62,000 nucleotides of DNA from Gnetum montanum (taxonomy: Eukaryota > Streptophyta > Gnetopsida > Gnetales > Gnetaceae), in the NCBI GenBank assembly GCA_015680685.1, contig MNCI01008581.1, positions 1,194,924-1,256,923 on the forward strand, in the 5' to 3' direction. A model generated the notes under the pieces. That model was not told the origin of the DNA. It worked only from the letters and a program-made list of their open reading frames with translations, and made no database searches. The first letter of the stretch is position 1; each line of letters begins with the position of its first letter. The position numbers and the translations under genes were made by a program. Shown here in pieces: positions 24,690 to 36,852 of this stretch.

Positions 24690-26520
24690 ATCTTCTTCTC
24701 ATAGGCAAAATGATACAAAACCACTGGTTCCACAAGAGTGCAAAGTGATATATACTCATCCAAATGAGTATGTGCCTGATTTCACTTTCATTCTACATCA
24801 ATATGAGCAACTGCAATGGCATAATATGGAAGATAACATTGTATTGTCCCTCCATCAATCTATGCCTAGGATGCTACTTCAAACTCTAAAGAAGTTTGGC
24901 ATCTCGGATCTTCAAGAGGAATACATTGTGAATGGTTACAACACTTAGGACTACTATCCTACTAAAACATAACATAGGCAAGATCAACATTAAGAGAGGC
25001 ATCATGAGGATGCAAAGGGAAAATAGTTTGCAAATCCATTATTCCTACTGAACCAAGACAACAACAAGGATCCTACCTCTAAGGGCTTTCAACATAAAGA
25101 TGCTCTACCCTTTGTTACTAGTGATGAGGGTTTGTTACTGGTGATGAGGGTGTGACCCTAAATCTGCAGTCTACAATCCATAATTCAAGTTCAAGAAAAG
25201 ATGGCAATCAAGGCAAGGAATCAAATAAGCATCAAAATGATCAGAAAACTAATGAACATGGTCATGATAACCATAGATGAATTGGTAGATTTCATGGTGA
25301 AGGCAATCCTCCTCCCTCTTTGCCCTCTTCATTTGCATCTACTTCTTCTTCCTCTTCTAATTCTAAAAGACATCGTAGAAGAAACAACCATGATGGAGGT
25401 GAGTACAGAAGCAATAATACTAATCGCCATGCCCATAATAATCAAAGGAGTAATAGAGGAAATCATCAATGACAATGAAATCATGATGATGATGAGCCTT
25501 TGTTGGCGACTTGAAGCATGCTTAACATTGCAAAGGTAGTCAAGATTCCAACTAGGCATGTGAAAGATAGTCGAATCAACTATTTAGATATGAACAATAT
25601 CCCAAGATTAAAGGGGGGATATAACTCTAATCTATAGACACATCTATAAGCTTTCCATGATGCCTGTGCCTTGCAAAACATTGAAAATGATTGGTAGAAA
25701 CTCAAGCTCTTCCCCAGGACACTCATCAAAGAGGCTAAAAGCTAGTACTGGTATTTAGAGCCAAAATCCATTCATAGATGGAGTACCATGCTAGAACTAT
25801 TTAATGAAAAATACCATATGTACTCTAGGGTGTCCAACTTGAAAAGATAAATCCAAGGCTAGAAACAGGGAACACATGAACCCTCGGATGTCGCCATGGG
25901 CAGATATTATTCTCTCTTCACCAATGCCCTGGCAATGGTTACTCTTAGAGAAAACAACTCCACCATATCATGTATGGGCTTAGAGTAGAAACTAAAAGAA
26001 CTCTTGGAATTTATTCCCAAGGAAGAATGTCTAAATTAAGAGCTCATCAGATCCAAAGGCTTATAGAGCAAGTACCAAAAGAAGAACATGAGTTGTAAAA
26101 AAGAAAAAGTGTAGAAGAATATAATAGGGACCCTTCCATCAAAAAAAGGGAGGTCTAATTTTTTCAAGAGGAGGATGCACCACTTGATAAGGTGGTAAAT
26201 AGATTAACCTTACCCATCCAAAAAAAATTTATGATATTTTGGCTAAGGTTGATAAATTATGGAACTCTTTAGATGAAAAATTCCAAAATGCTATGAAGAT
26301 TGTTGAAGCATCCAAAGAGCAAAATAGTGATTGTGATCACAAGAGGCAGAAGGAAGCTGAATGTGCCTACCAAAGAGGTAAGGACAAAGCTGTTGTAGTA
26401 AAAGAAGTTGTGGAGATATACTCTAATGATGATACTAGTTGTGACATTTGTCAATAGGAACATTTGAAGGGATGTTGCCCTATGGTGTCACACTTACAAG
26501 AGTCTAGGGTGTATGTGCTA
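24690..26520 (+). pseudogene. Gag of E2
   Basis: The N-terminal part (24745-24948) reads YTHPNEYVPDFTFILHQYEQ, matching E3 near 49560. A low-complexity Ser/Asn/His/Arg segment (about 25190-25480, SSFASTSSSSSNSKRHRR) precedes the gag core near 25600-25870 (AFHDACALQNIEN, FPRTLIKEAKSWY, SIHRWSTMLELFNEKY). A zinc knuckle near 26432-26470 reads CDICQ*EHLKGC, that is C-x2-C-x3-H-x3-C with a stop inside. At least five stops interrupt the frame. The open frames at 25201-25539 (plus) and 25559-25329 (minus) are other frames of the low-complexity segment. Confidence 0.75.
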
Positions 26521-27149
26521 AATCCTTGATTATCAAGGAGGTAAGCATCAAGATGATTACCTTATCCTGAAGGCAATCCAAGACAGTTCCACCAACAACA
26601 ATAAGCTTACTATCCAAGTGGAGCTCCATCACAATCCTATGAACAATATCAATAGTGGCACCAACCACAATCATGGGAAATTCCACCACCTATGCAGCAA
26701 TACCCTTATCGACAACCAAATCCATATGGGTACTATGTTTAGCAACTCGTTTCTCCATGAAGCTCTACAAGCCATGCCTTATTTCAGCATTACTATCACC
26801 CTCCATAGTACCATCGAACTCATTCACCATCTACTAGAGGGGAACACCCATATCCATATCATCCTCCACATCCATCTACATACATCCCTCCACCCTCAAC
26901 CCAATTAACTTCTACTCCATTCATGCAAGGTGAAATTTCCCCAAAACCACAACAACGAAACACTACAAGGGTTGTACATTCACAACCAGCCTTCCAGCCA
27001 CATGGTTCAGATAATCAACCTAGGAAACAACCATTTTTTTGATCCAATAGTGCTCCCAAATGCTCACAACCTAATGTGGCTAGTCACCTTGTATCTCTAG
27101 TACACTCATCCTCTGCATCAAACATATTTGAGTTCCCTTCAAACCAAAT

Positions 27150-27720
27150 GCCACCTTGGATCCATACTATGATATTAACTTATGTTGTTTTTTATTAGAT
27201 CAAGATTGGCAATCTTTCTACGAAACAATCTAACCCAAGAAGTCCTCTTATTTACTTATAGATTGCTGGACATGAACCATGCAAGGCTCTTCTTGATTCT
27301 GGTTCTAGTATCAATCTCATCTCCCATGATATGTACAAATCTTGAAACATGCCACCTCTCAGGAAGAGCAACATCCACTTAGAGTTGGCCAACTAGTCAA
27401 TCACTGTCCCTCTGGGACTAGTGGAAGATATCATAACCACAATTTGTGGGTGATCCTATCTGACTAATTTTCTAGTGATCAAGGTCAAGAACTGCAAAGG
27501 CAACTTCCCCATCATTATGGAAAGGGCTTGGTTAAGCACTGTTGATGCACAAATAGACATAAGGAACCTCTCCTTGGAAATCTCCAAGGATAATGAATTT
27601 GGAAGGCTAGAGAAGAAGCATGTTTCATGCATCACTCATAGTGACACTGGGTGTAATTGCATGTAGAAAATCTAGTCCATTAAAAGTACATTTATCAAAG
27701 CATGCAATCAGTGTGCACAA
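27150..27720 (+). pseudogene. Aspartic protease of E2
   Basis: Coding sequence near 27170-27350 gives NPRSPLIYL, then ALLDSGSSINLI; the catalytic DSG is at 27295-27303. It continues to 27475-27666 with FPIIMERAWLSTVDAQ and KHVSCITHSD, the conserved linker of this element group. A frameshift separates the two pieces, and one stop lies in the protease part. It would have cut the gag-pol polyprotein. Confidence 0.75.
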
Positions 27721-27813
27721 GAAATAAATATCCAAAGATGTTTGTATGCAGCAACCACAAAATAGGAAGGCACCCAATGGTGAATAGCTAACTCATATAG
27801 TAACACATTATGC

Positions 27814-29420
27814 ATGGAACCAACTAAGAGCCTAACATGTGCTTATATCGAAGGCATGGATAAACTTGAGCAAGTTCATCATCAACTCTTTGATGATGAA
27901 GATGATGATACCTATCGGGAAGAGTTGGAAATCCTTGATAATTTCAAGAAAAATCCCTTGGAGTCAAAAACTCTACCAGTTGGCATGGAGTATGCATTTT
28001 TAAATAATCGCAAGCTAGTTATAATCAATGCAAAACTTGCTCTCAAACAAAAAAATAAGTTGTTGCAGGTGGCTAACAAATGGTCAATAGTTATTGCTTG
28101 GTCATATCTTGAGCTAACTAAAATTAATCCACAAATATGCCAACATCATATTTACACTAACCTAGCCATCAAGCCAAGAAGGTAGCCACAGAGATAGCTG
28201 AATCCCAAATTGAAGCAGATCGTCAAGGAGGAAATAAAACAACTCCTTGACACAGGGTTCACCTATCCCATTACAAATAGTGAGTGGGTTAGCCCACTTG
28301 TAATTATGCCAAAGAAAGGTAGTAGGTGGTGGATCTACATCGATTTTAGGCTATTAAATATGGCAACATTTAAAGATCATTTTCCATTGTCATTTTTGGA
28401 CCAAGTGTTGGACACTATCTCTAAGCATTGCTATTATAGCTTCTTGGATGGTTATAGTGGCTATAACAAAATCCAAATTGCTCCAGAAAATTAGGCCAAG
28501 ACTACATTCAGTGACTTTTGCATATTGTAAGATGTCATTTGGTCTATGCAATGCCCCTGCAACATTTCAACACCTGGTCCTTAGTATTTTTCAATAGCAA
28601 ATTGGTAGTGGGATAGAAGTCTTTATAGATGATTTCTCTACCTATGGGGCTACATTTAAACAAGCCCTAGACTACCTTGAGTAGGTACTAAAATGATGTG
28701 TTGAAATAAACCTTAGGCTTAATTGGTAGAAAATCCATCTAAGGGTCCAAGAAGGCATAGTATTGGGGCACTAAATTTCACAAGAAGGGATTGAGATAGA
28801 CCTAGAAAAGATAAAGGTCATCCAAGAAATCACATGTCAACCAAAGATAGTTAAAGATATTTGATCATTCCTTGGACACACTGGCTACTATCAGCTATTC
28901 ATAAAGAATTTCTCTAAGATCGCAAAATCGTTGATCAAGCTTACGAAGAAAGATGCTTCATTCATTTGGACCAAGGAGTGCAAACATGCATTCCAATAGT
29001 TGAAGGAAAAACTCATTGAAACTCCAATTCTACAAGTACTAGACTAGTCTAGACCAATCTACATAATGACAGATGTATCTAATTATGCTTTGAGAGCCAT
29101 GCTTACTTACTTGGATGATAAGAAACATCCATATTACATCCACTATGTGAGCTAAAGCATCGAACCACACCACAACTGAGAAAGAACTAATGGCAATGGT
29201 GTATGCTCTTAACAAGTTTAGAAACTATGTGCTTGCTTATAAAGTATTTGTGCATACAAATCATAGTGTCATTCGCTTCCTAATGAACAAGCCAACAGTG
29301 AGCCCCTGTATCATATAGTGGCTTGTAATTTTGCAAGAATTCAATCTCACAATGGTAGATCAAAAAGAAACTGAGAATGTGATCATTGACCATCTCTCTT
29401 GATTAAGATGGGATAACAAA
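27814..29420 (+). pseudogene. Reverse transcriptase and RNase H of E2
   Basis: The open piece 27814-28185 is the pre-RT linker (WSYLELTKINPQICQHHIY). RT starts near 28210: ITNSEWVSPLVIMPKKG, DFRLLNMATFKDHFPLSF and FLDGYSGYNKIQIAPEN. Stops at 28492 and later break it. The active-site FIDD is intact at 28622-28633. The SFLGHTGYY thumb motif is near 28868, and RNase H is near 29030-29400 (MTDVSNYALRAML, KVFVHTNHSVIRFLMNKP). TDHS has become TNHS, a change in a catalytic Asp position of RNase H. The DHLS end motif closes the domain at about 29400. Confidence 0.8.
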
Positions 29421-29599
29421 GAGGAGAAGAGTTTACACTCCAATCAATTTCCAGATGAACTCCTCTTTACAGGAGTGATAAATGGCCAACTTCCCATAGA
29501 AAAAAAATGGTACGATGGCATTCTCACTTACCTTCTCACTCAAGAGATGCCACAAGGTTTGGATTTTAGGAAAAAATAATAGTTTCTTCATCAAGCAAA

Positions 29600-30850
29600 G
29601 TAGTTCATGAAAATCAATGACCATCTTTACAAGGTATGCATTGATGGCCTAGTTCATTGGTGTGTCCCTAATGCAAATTAACTATGCATTCTTGAAGATG
29701 CTCATGAAGGCCCTTATAGAGGCCACTAGGCAAGCATATGCACGACCATAAAAAACCTGATGGAAAGATACTATTGGCCTACAATCTTTAGGGATGCCCA
29801 CCAATTTATTCAATCTTGTGAATGCTATCAAAGAGATGATGGGATGATCGCTCAAATGGAGGGTTCTCAATAGTGGATTCAACCACTAGAGCCCTTTGAC
29901 ATATGGGGCATAGACTTCATGGGTCCCATCACATGCATGTCAAATGAAAAAGCATATATCATCGTAGTAGTTGGCTACTACACTAAACAAGAAAAAGTAG
30001 CAACCATCACCAACTGTACATCTTCTATTGCCACTCGATTTGTACAAAAAAATGTTGTAAATAGCTTTAGGATGTCATGTGCACTAATTTTTAACAATGA
30101 AACTCATTTTACAAGTGCCACTTTTCGAAAACTCATGTAATGCTTGGAGGTTGAACATAAATTAACAACACCCTATCACACCAAAGCCAATGGTCAAGTA
30201 GAGGTAACTAACAGGGATCACAAAAATTCTAACAAGAACTATTAACAAATATAGAAGAGACTAGAGCATAAAACTCAACAATGCCCTTTAGGCCTACCAC
30301 TCAACATGGAAACTCCCTATTGGCTACTCTCCCTATAAGTTAGTGTATAAAAAATCTTCCCAACACTCTCAATTTAATCCGAGCTTTGTACACTCTAAAT
30401 AGCTTATGATCTAAATCTTGACCTAAGTCTAGCACAAAAAGAAAGACTGATCAACCTCAATGTAATAGACAAAAAGTAATTAGTAACCCTATCTTTGAAT
30501 GAAGTGCACAAGGTGTTCAACAAAAAATAACATGATCTTAGAATACGGAAAGTAAAATTTCAACCAAAAGATAATGTTCTCTACTGAAACCCCATACACG
30601 TATCCCAAAAAACAAAGTTTCAAATGTTGTAGGAGGAACCTTATATAATTGATGAAACCTTTACTTCTAGGGCCATGACCATATAAAAACCTAAGAGCCT
30701 AAATAAAAAGCAATTTTTCAACATCCAATAAGTGAAACCTTTCCTAGAACTAAGACAAACCGATGTAACTACCACCTCAATGGATGGACAACCACACTCT
30801 ATTTTCCACATCTCTTCCCTTCAACATAGTCAAGGGGGAGATGACCATCC
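29600..30850 (+). pseudogene. Integrase and pol C-terminus of E2
   Basis: The zinc-binding region (about 29690-29840) has DAHEGPYRGH and SCECYQ, where one of the usual cysteines is now Tyr. The core starts DIWGIDFMGPI near 29900 with the first catalytic Asp present. The second is lost: the expected FDNG reads FNNE near 30090. The third, Glu, is present in NGQVEVTN near 30195. A C-terminal region with stops follows to GEMTIHANH near 30838-30864, the typical end of pol here. It cannot be functional. Confidence 0.8.
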
Positions 30851-32430
30851 ATGCTAACCATCCACATGGCTTCTCAGTGTTTCACCTTTTTGTTTTTCAT
30901 TTTTTGATTTATACATTTTTGTTTAACACTTTATTGATTTTTATCCATTTTCACAATTTTTATTTTGCAACATCATTAGTATGTTTTATCTTTTCTGAAT
31001 ATTTTATTTATATATATATATATATATTTTGCTTTATTTTTGTGTGTAACTTTTCACTATTTTTGCTAATAAAAGTGCTTTATTACCACAGGACATAGTG
31101 CCATTGTTGTTGTTTACTATTGATGGTTTGTGCTTAATGTTGTAATTGTTAATGTCTAGTTTTTATTTTTGAATTCTAATGTCTAATAACTATGACATGG
31201 TTTATTCTTCACAAAATAAACAATGAGTTCACATCATCCACCCATCTACAAACTCTATGGTTTTCCTTATTCTGGAAGTTTGAGGTCCCTTTCATTAAGG
31301 AAACTTTTAATAAATTGGTGACCTTGGTAGTTTCTAGAATTGGGAAGAATTCAAAGGCTTGTATAGGGTGTGACTTCAAGGAAACTCAATACTCTTTGTA
31401 CTCTTCTACTTGCTTAAGTGCTTGGGTGTTTCTCATAGAGTACTTACCATTACATGTCAACCACTATAGGAAGTCAAATAAAGTCTTTGCATGGTGTGGT
31501 CCCCATCCAAAAAGAAAAAACAAAGAAAAAAACATGATGGAAATTTAAGACACACCCCTTAGAGAAATAAACGGGCTATAAACACTAGTTATGGGACTAG
31601 AAAGACATGTTACCCATGCCTAAAAGTCTCCTCTAACTAAAGCCCTCTCTCACTTTCTACTTTCTTCTATTCTCCTTATGGAATGGTCGTTGTTCTATGT
31701 GGGTGCTCTTGTTTCTTGAGGGGATGGATCAGTCTTGGAGTGGTGATGCAATGTCACTAGAAGTAGTTGGTTTTTGTCTAGACTAAGGATGAATCTTCTC
31801 AGGTCATTTTAAACACAAATTCCACAAGGGACTTCTTATTACCTTAATTTGGGATTCTATCCCACCTTCTCAGTCATCCATCTATGTTTCCATCCACCTC
31901 ACTACTAGTTTCTATGTTATGCCCAATGTCTTACTTTCATGTGTTTGAATTCTTAGATAGATTCTTTCTAGTTGATCCTTAACTTTTTATGACCATTAAT
32001 TAACTATGAGGCCCATACACTCCTTAGTTGAGGTTATGTAAGGGCAAAAAGGGCATGTGCCTACTATGGGGAGGATCCACTTGTATATCTCTTAGTTTGG
32101 ATAGTTAAGTCTCTTACCTTAGACATTGCTACAATCCTATCTCTCACATATTCCATTGTGTATCCTACTCTGTGCTCCTTAAACTCTCATCAAATTTATT
32201 CTCCAAATCATTTTCTCAATTTTCTAAATTTGCTGAGCTTCAGCATCCTCTTCTACTATTCTCATCATGTTTGTGGATTTTTGGGCTTCCATTTGATCCT
32301 AATTTCACCCAAAAGCTCCTTGTATCTTGGAAGTTTGACCAAAGTCAATGGTGATCAACAACTACATCAACTAGGCCTAGTCAACGCAGCCAACCCCATT
32401 GACTAAGCCTAGCTGATGCAAGCCAAAAAC
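30850..32430 (+). other. Post-pol spacer of E2, including conserved block 31587-31621
   Basis: A T-rich stretch (30880-31100) with a TA repeat at 31009-31028 leads to sequence shared with E3: AATGAGTTCACATCATCCAC near 31213, and TAGTTATGGGACTAGAAAGA then CATGTTACCCATGCCT at 31587-31621. No convincing coding sequence; the frames at 30784-31098, 31192-31548 and 32158-32406 look like chance. Confidence 0.6.
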
Positions 32431-32575
32431 TCTATATATACCACCACATACTTTGTAATTTTTTGTTATTTGCTTCATACCAAGAGGGGAGTTTTGCCAT
32501 TTTCAGAGCCCATAACTTTCCAACCATTTGTCCACATCACTCCATTCTTTGATCCTATAGCTATCAGAGGTAAGC
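32430..32575 (+). promoter_or_regulatory. Internal TATA box and splice donor of E2
   Basis: Repeated CATCAACTAGGCC, CCCATTGACTAAGCC and CTGATGCAAG motifs (32360-32425) precede TATATATA at 32433-32440. The donor CAGAG|GTAAGC has its GT at 32570-32571. A candidate acceptor, TCCACAG, ends at 32859, which would give an intron of about 290 bases ending just before the ORF2 ATG at 32880. The acceptor is a choice among several AGs and is less certain than the donor. Confidence 0.5.
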
Positions 32576-32879
32576 TCTTAATTGTGGGGGCCGCAAACCT
32601 TAAGGTTTCTAATGAAATTTTTTGAAAATTTTTTCAACTTCCCCAAAGGGTTAATGAATACAGCAATATGAAACCATCAATTTTTAAGAGTTAACCCTTC
32701 CAACACCCTTCAAAATGACTTATTAACATTAAAACACATATAAAATAATAATTAAAATTAATTGAATTCGCCATAAACACAACTTAGCCAAGTGTAACTA
32801 TCCTAGGGAGATAAGGTATCCCAATTATTTCATGTTACACAATAATTGCTAATCCACAGTCATGTTGTGATTACAAATG

Positions 32880-35728
32880 ATGCCAAGACCAAAATGAACA
32901 TAAGAGGGAGAACCCTCTCAACCAAGGGAGAAACACCCTAGAACTGAAAGGGGCCAACAAAAACATGCCCAAGATCAGCCAGAGGAAACCCATGCAACAA
33001 CACCTCTTCAAGAGAAGCCCGAAGTGGAATCTATTTGATAGATTCTTGAAGAAGAAGTTGCAATAGAATAATCGTAGAGTGGGAAGGCACCAAGACCCAT
33101 ATTGAGGCTTGAAGTCATACTAACACAAGCCTGCCTTGACACCATCAAGCCCCATGATATTCAATGCTCAGTTCTCCAGGAACTGAACTTCAAGCCATTT
33201 TTAGAGCATGCTCTAACATAGGTGAAAACACAATTACAAACCTCTCTCATGTGGCTAATCATCACTTCCAGTGGAAAGTGGTACATGGGAGAGATGTACC
33301 TCTTTTGAAACAATAGAAGGTCAAGCTCCATAGTGAAGATCAAGGACATTTAGGTGTCCTACTCAGCTAAAGCTACCACAAAAGTTCTTGGGTTGCCTAA
33401 TTCTAGGACATAATTGGCAAAGTTATCTATGCAAGATGATCCTAAGAACAAAAAGGATTGGTCCTAGCAATGTTACAGCATAGACTGTAAAGAGTTTGAC
33501 ATGCTTACACCAACGGAATGCATATACTTCAAGATAGCAACCAATCACCTTAATCCAATGGTGAGGCCCAATAAGGTAACTACCTTTTCCACCCGAGCAT
33601 GTGCCACTCTAAGTGGGAAATTTTTAACAAATCTTCCATAATTAATCTATTTAAAAATCGAGAAATGCTTTAAAGAAAATGAACATGGAAGGAAAACCTT
33701 ACCTTTTCCATGTCTCATCCAAAAACTTTACAAAAGGGTAGGGATCGTCCACTATGCAAATGACACAATTAGGCATTCTCCTATAGTCTCATGGTCTGAA
33801 ATAACAAAGGACAAGATACCTATCATGTCTAAAGAAGGGAAGTAGTAGTTGCCACCTCCTCTGCCTACTCAAGAAACAGTGCCAAAGGATTGCGTAGCCA
33901 TTAAGCATTTGCATGAAATCCGAGAATTGCTCTCGTGTGAGCAGGAGCAGCATGCAAGAATGAGTGGTGGAGACCCATATATATATTGACCTACGATGAG
34001 TCACCTTAATGAGATGGCTTAAATAATTAGCCAAATAGAAAAAGGTGGGTTGATATTCTCTACCCAATGAATCTAGTTGCCTATGAGATCAAATCCTAAT
34101 GCCCGAGAGGTGATGATGTCTCTATCTTAACACCATTTATTTCCAAAAATCTCTAGGAATGTTGCTTCCTTTTCGATATGCTTAGAGGAGGGCGAGGGGG
34201 CAACTATATTGGTGATGCAGCACCAAGGGTAGGAGACTACTATTGAAGTAGTTACTGATTGAATTGCAGAAGTGCTTCATGCACCTGCAGCATCTATACT
34301 AGATGTATCTACACTTCAAGATGTGTAGATGTGCACAAGCATGGTCAATGGAAGATTGAGTGTAGACCAACATGAAGAGTTGCTAGATCGACTAGTGGGG
34401 ACCGGGCAATAGATTCCAAATATTTTTGATTTTTCGAACAACATTATTGCAACCCAGTCAAATCTGCTGGAAGCAAAGGGCAAATGTATCATCCAAGAAG
34501 GATAACTTGAAATGACTCAAGCACAAAACCAATGCTTGGCCATAGAAGTTGCTAAACTGCATGCTTGTTTTGCTAATCCCACACTCCTCAGCCCATCAAT
34601 AACTAGAGATGAAGCTTTTCAGTAGCTTCAAGAATGATTAAAACAAGTTGAGGAAGAAACAATAATGGTCATCTTCAACCAATCCATAGCAGAAGCAAAA
34701 GCCTACTTGGTTTAGAAAGACTTAGTTCAGATGCACTAATAAAATAAATCATTGATCATAGAAAATCATCACTTGTCCAATGTTGATGCATAAAAATAAC
34801 AAATGTAGGAATTCATTCATTAACAACAAGCGTAGCTTGCTAGGGTAGACATGGAATTAAGAAAATTGGTCATGAAGAATCGCAATCTGTCTATGAAGGA
34901 AGTCCAAGCCTTACGCTAGAAATCTGCCATTGAGATTGCTACTTGGAAAAATGAGGTTCTCAAATTTAAAAAAGTCAAGAATCACTATAGACACTAGGTT
35001 GGCCTATAGAAGGAAGTAAATGAGAAGCATATTCAAATGGCTAAGGAAAAAGTAAACAAGGCCCTCTAACAAGGAAAAGAGACATGGCAACCCATCATTA
35101 ATGGAATAGAAGCCTATAACAGAGTAGAGATCTATCTAAAAGAGTTACAAATTGAAGAAATGATAAAGTATATGAAACTATCCATTCTCCACTATGCAAA
35201 CCTGGCGATACTTACCACTAGATGGCTGCAATCAAAACTTGAAAGTAGGTGGCCAGCTCGTATTTACTGTACAAGACCAAGTTCAACCATCATAAGGACA
35301 CTAAGAAAAATCTTAAGATGCTAAATGCTAAACTTGAAGTTCTCAACGCACAATTCACTGATCAATGATCAACTACTAAGAACTTGGCCAAGAAAATGAA
35401 TGATTACCAGTTGCTAAAAGATGTAGTTAGAGCGTTCGACATCGAGCGCAAACAATTTCCTACATGGTTCATCAATGCCAATGAGCTATTTTTAGCAATT
35501 CCCTATCCTTGGGATGTGCCTATTCTGGCCCACATTGGCGAAGCTATGTGGACCATGCATGATCCCGGAAGTGAGGAGAAAATAAAAGCATTACTAAATT
35601 CTTTTTACCTCCCCCCAAAATTTGTAGTAGCAATAGGATAGCCACAACTGCCTCATCCATCACATGTGCCTGAAGCTGGTGAAGGTCCTTTAAAGCCTCA
35701 AGAACCTCCACCACCTAGGACTATTTGA
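32880..35728 (+). pseudogene. ORF2 of E2: unknown protein downstream of integrase
   Basis: A decayed frame of about 950 codons follows the ATG at 32880 (MPRPK...). The first part is basic and proline/glutamate-rich. A folded-looking domain follows near 33370-33830 with KVLGLPN, ECIYFKIATNHLNPMV, RPNKVTTFSTRACATLSGK and RKTLPFPCLIQKLYKRVGI. From about 34440 to 35340 it is rich in Glu, Lys, Gln and Leu (coiled-coil-like). The open C-terminal piece 35384-35641 has PWDVPILAHIGEAMWTMHDP and EEKIKALLNSF, then a proline-rich tail. It matches E1 ORF2 throughout. The N-terminal domain may belong to the plant-transposon-protein (Transposase_32-like) group; no catalytic motif or membrane segment is seen. 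Confidence 0.65.
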
Positions 35729-35948
35729 TCTTTCTAATTGACTTCATACCATTAGAGGACATGCTATTTAATTTTTCAAAGTCATGTTAGGTGTTCAATT
35801 TTGTCATAAACACCACAATTTTTGTAATGTGTTGATTCATACACTTAGGTACTCAGTTTTGTAAAGTCAATTTGTTGAGTCTAGAGTTAATAAATAATCC
35901 CATAACTTTCCAATTTTATAAAGAAACTCAAGGATGAGTTTTCATTCA

Positions 35949-35960
35949 ATCTTGGGGGTA
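35949..35960 (+). promoter_or_regulatory. Polypurine tract of E2
   Basis: ATCTTGGGGGTA lies directly before the 3' LTR and matches CGTGGGGGTA before the E3 3' LTR. It is the expected primer for plus-strand DNA synthesis. Confidence 0.7.
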
Positions 35961-36852
35961 TGATGACTTATGATTGGTGGTGTCAATGAGGCCCCATCGA
36001 CATGGTCCCATTACACATCGTTTCATGCATCGACACAGCCTTGTCAATGCAGGGTCTATTCTTGCTTATAAATATGTGCTCACTAGCTACATTTATGGCA
36101 TCAGTAAGTCATAGTGTAGCAAAGCTCTTATAGTTTTTTCATTCAAAAGTTAAAATATTTTCCCAAGTGCCTGTAACAGGATTCATTGAGTGTACAAATC
36201 TTTATTTGAGCATTGTTGTACCTAAGCACAACAATGTGTATGGCAATAAAAATAAGCTTCTTGATAAACGTTGTAGCATTCTTAATAGTTTAAATGTTTT
36301 ATTCATGCATCTAATGCTTTTAGTTATTTATTCAATAAATTCCAGTAATTAAGCTAATTCAATAATTAAGCAAGATAAACTAGATAGATTAAATACCTAA
36401 GTATGACCGCTTCAAATGTAACACATATTTACTTGGTAATACCAGCAGTGTTATTGCTTGGTGCACCCAGTAGCGTAGCACTTGGTAACCCAGTAGTGGA
36501 TATGTGTGTTCAAGATGCGTACAAAAAGTAGGACCAGATGCTTATGTTAGGACTAGTTAGAGATTAGTTAGCTAGTTAAATCAAATTAGTCATTAAATTA
36601 CTTTATCTCTCTCTTTAAGCATCAAAGAACATAAAACATAAAATGATAAAAATCATATGCCTTGATTACACTTAACCATACCTTTGTACTTCACACTTGT
36701 AATTGGGAAGACAACAAACAATCATTAGGGTAAAGTTTGCTTCCTAGAAGACTAGTGAACCAAAAACAAGAGAGTCCACGAATTCAACGGAATCCCATGT
36801 GAGCGCTCTATGATTCGTATGGTTGGGTGTAGGGGTACCTCACTGCTTATCA
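35961..36852 (+). repeat. 3' LTR of E2
   Basis: TGATGACTTATG...CTTATCA, matching 23643-24537 throughout; TATA box TATAAATATG near 36067. The two LTRs differ mainly by transitions. Confidence 0.92.

Larger units (their letters stand above)
23643..36852 (+). mobile_element. Element E2: plus-strand Gypsy element nested in E1 integrase
   Basis: LTRs of 895 bp (23643-24537) and 892 bp (35961-36852) bound gag, protease, RT, RNase H, integrase, a spacer, an internal promoter and ORF2. On the strand of E1 the flanks are ACAAG (36857-36853) and ATAGG (23642-23638): two copies of one 5-bp target site, each changed by a single transition. RT keeps its FIDD motif, but integrase has Asn for the second catalytic Asp, and all frames have stops. 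Confidence 0.9.

Noticed and set aside
32880-35728. Envelope gene interpretation of ORF2
   Set aside because: The position fits, but I see no signal peptide or transmembrane segment and the middle is polar coiled-coil-like.
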